Assembly: GCA_023091665.1 (NCBI GenBank)
Contig: JALJCQ010000030.1
Location: 3,288,501 to 3,352,500, forward strand
Origin: Pythium myriotylum
Taxonomy: Eukaryota > Oomycota > Peronosporomycetes > Pythiales > Pythiaceae
Reading direction: 5' to 3'
Length of the DNA stretch: 64,000 nucleotides
Numbering within the stretch: the first letter of the stretch is position 1; every line of letters begins with the position of its first letter. The notes beneath the pieces are model-generated. The model searched no databases. It was given only the letters and a program-made list of their open reading frames with translations, and was not told the DNA's origin. A program made the translations under genes and the position numbers. Of the stretch, positions 63,762 to 64,000 are shown one piece after another.

Positions 63762-63938
63762 TCGGAGCGTACCCAACTGAGAGACACGGTCTCCGTTATC
63801 CGTCCAATTGTAATCAAGGAGAATCAATTAATGTCCAATTAAATTGGCTCTCAATCGCTGCCACAATCCACCGCCACTGTTCGACGTTGTGTATGAGCGA
63901 GACTCAAACATAAAGACCAAGCGACTTGGTTTCACGCA

Positions 63939-64000
63939 TTACATGGTTCCGTTGTTGGCGAGGAAGTTGAAGTCGAACTCTTCCGGATCGTCCAGGCTGC
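63939..64000 (-). CDS. C-terminal end of an unidentified gene (partial)
   Basis: The minus strand reads LDDPEEFDFNFLANNGTM then TAA at 63941-63939. The rest lies beyond the window. The acidic-hydrophobic pattern looks coding, but 20 codons do not allow a name. Confidence 0.4.
   Translation of the reverse strand, partial: SLDDPEEFDFNFLANNGTM

Noticed and set aside
1..64000. CRISPR arrays, rRNA or tRNA genes, bacterial operon signals, RxLR effectors, transposase or reverse transcriptase genes
   Set aside because: Looked for by eye and not found. The direct repeats at 53-61 kb are gene-sized, not CRISPR-like; no tRNA cloverleaf was recognised, although a covariance search could still find one.

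Overview
The window reads as nuclear DNA of an oomycete, most likely a Peronosporales/Pythium-type plant-associated species. Three things point there: intron-poor, tightly packed genes with short GT-AG introns of about 50-90 bp; oomycete-type start-site elements (Inr and CAWTTTNYY-like); and a gene content that includes four AA17-type copper monooxygenases, an atypical Kazal inhibitor, tandem GH16 (KRE6/SKN1-like) wall proteins and oomycete-type leucine-zipper proteins. Where a long reading frame lacked an early ATG I moved the start to the first in-frame ATG, and I joined exons by hand on splice sites that keep the frame.

Layout. 0-9 kb: the end of a PH-domain gene, a 1385-aa protein ending in RCC1 repeats, a three-exon tetraspanin, and a second RCC1 protein with a UBR-like zinc cluster. 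9-17.5 kb: a secreted trypsin-like protein that carries a dead S1 domain in front of a live one, facing three tandem type II membrane GH16 genes. 18-21 kb: small proteins, three of which share a layout. 21-33 kb: housekeeping and membrane traffic: an SCP2-like protein, a WAPL-domain protein, an unknown protein, a CCZ1 homologue (Rab7 GEF subunit), a membralin homologue and a gp78/AMFR-like RING+CUE ubiquitin ligase. Membralin and the ligase are divergent neighbours across 242 bp and are both ER-associated degradation (ERAD) components in animals.

33-44.5 kb: a leucine-zipper protein, then four AA17 LPMO paralogues with a membrane-anchored ALDH3 gene (one frameshift) between the first and second. 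Three of the LPMO genes share an upstream sequence element. 44.9-53.2 kb: a WD40 protein, medium-chain acyl-CoA dehydrogenase, a secreted Kazal-like protein and a prolyl-tRNA synthetase with an N-terminal editing domain.

53.4-61.7 kb: a young tandem array. A founder pair of convergent genes (X, a cysteine-rich secreted protein; Y, a protein with a hydrophobic tail) is followed by four about 1.7-kb units. Each unit holds a broken X fragment, a Y copy and a spacer. Every unit junction carries a 28-bp insert identical to part of the F-box/LRR gene lying just beyond the array. Y copies 1, 4 and 5 are open, copy 2 is frameshifted, and copy 3 has a new N-terminus made by a deletion of about 415 bp. 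The window closes with that F-box/LRR gene, whose F-box is cut by an in-frame TAG, and the last codons of another minus-strand gene.

Functional threads: wall and carbohydrate attack or remodelling (GH16 trio, AA17 quartet), secreted protease/inhibitor biology, an ERAD pair, and a fast-evolving secreted-protein array.
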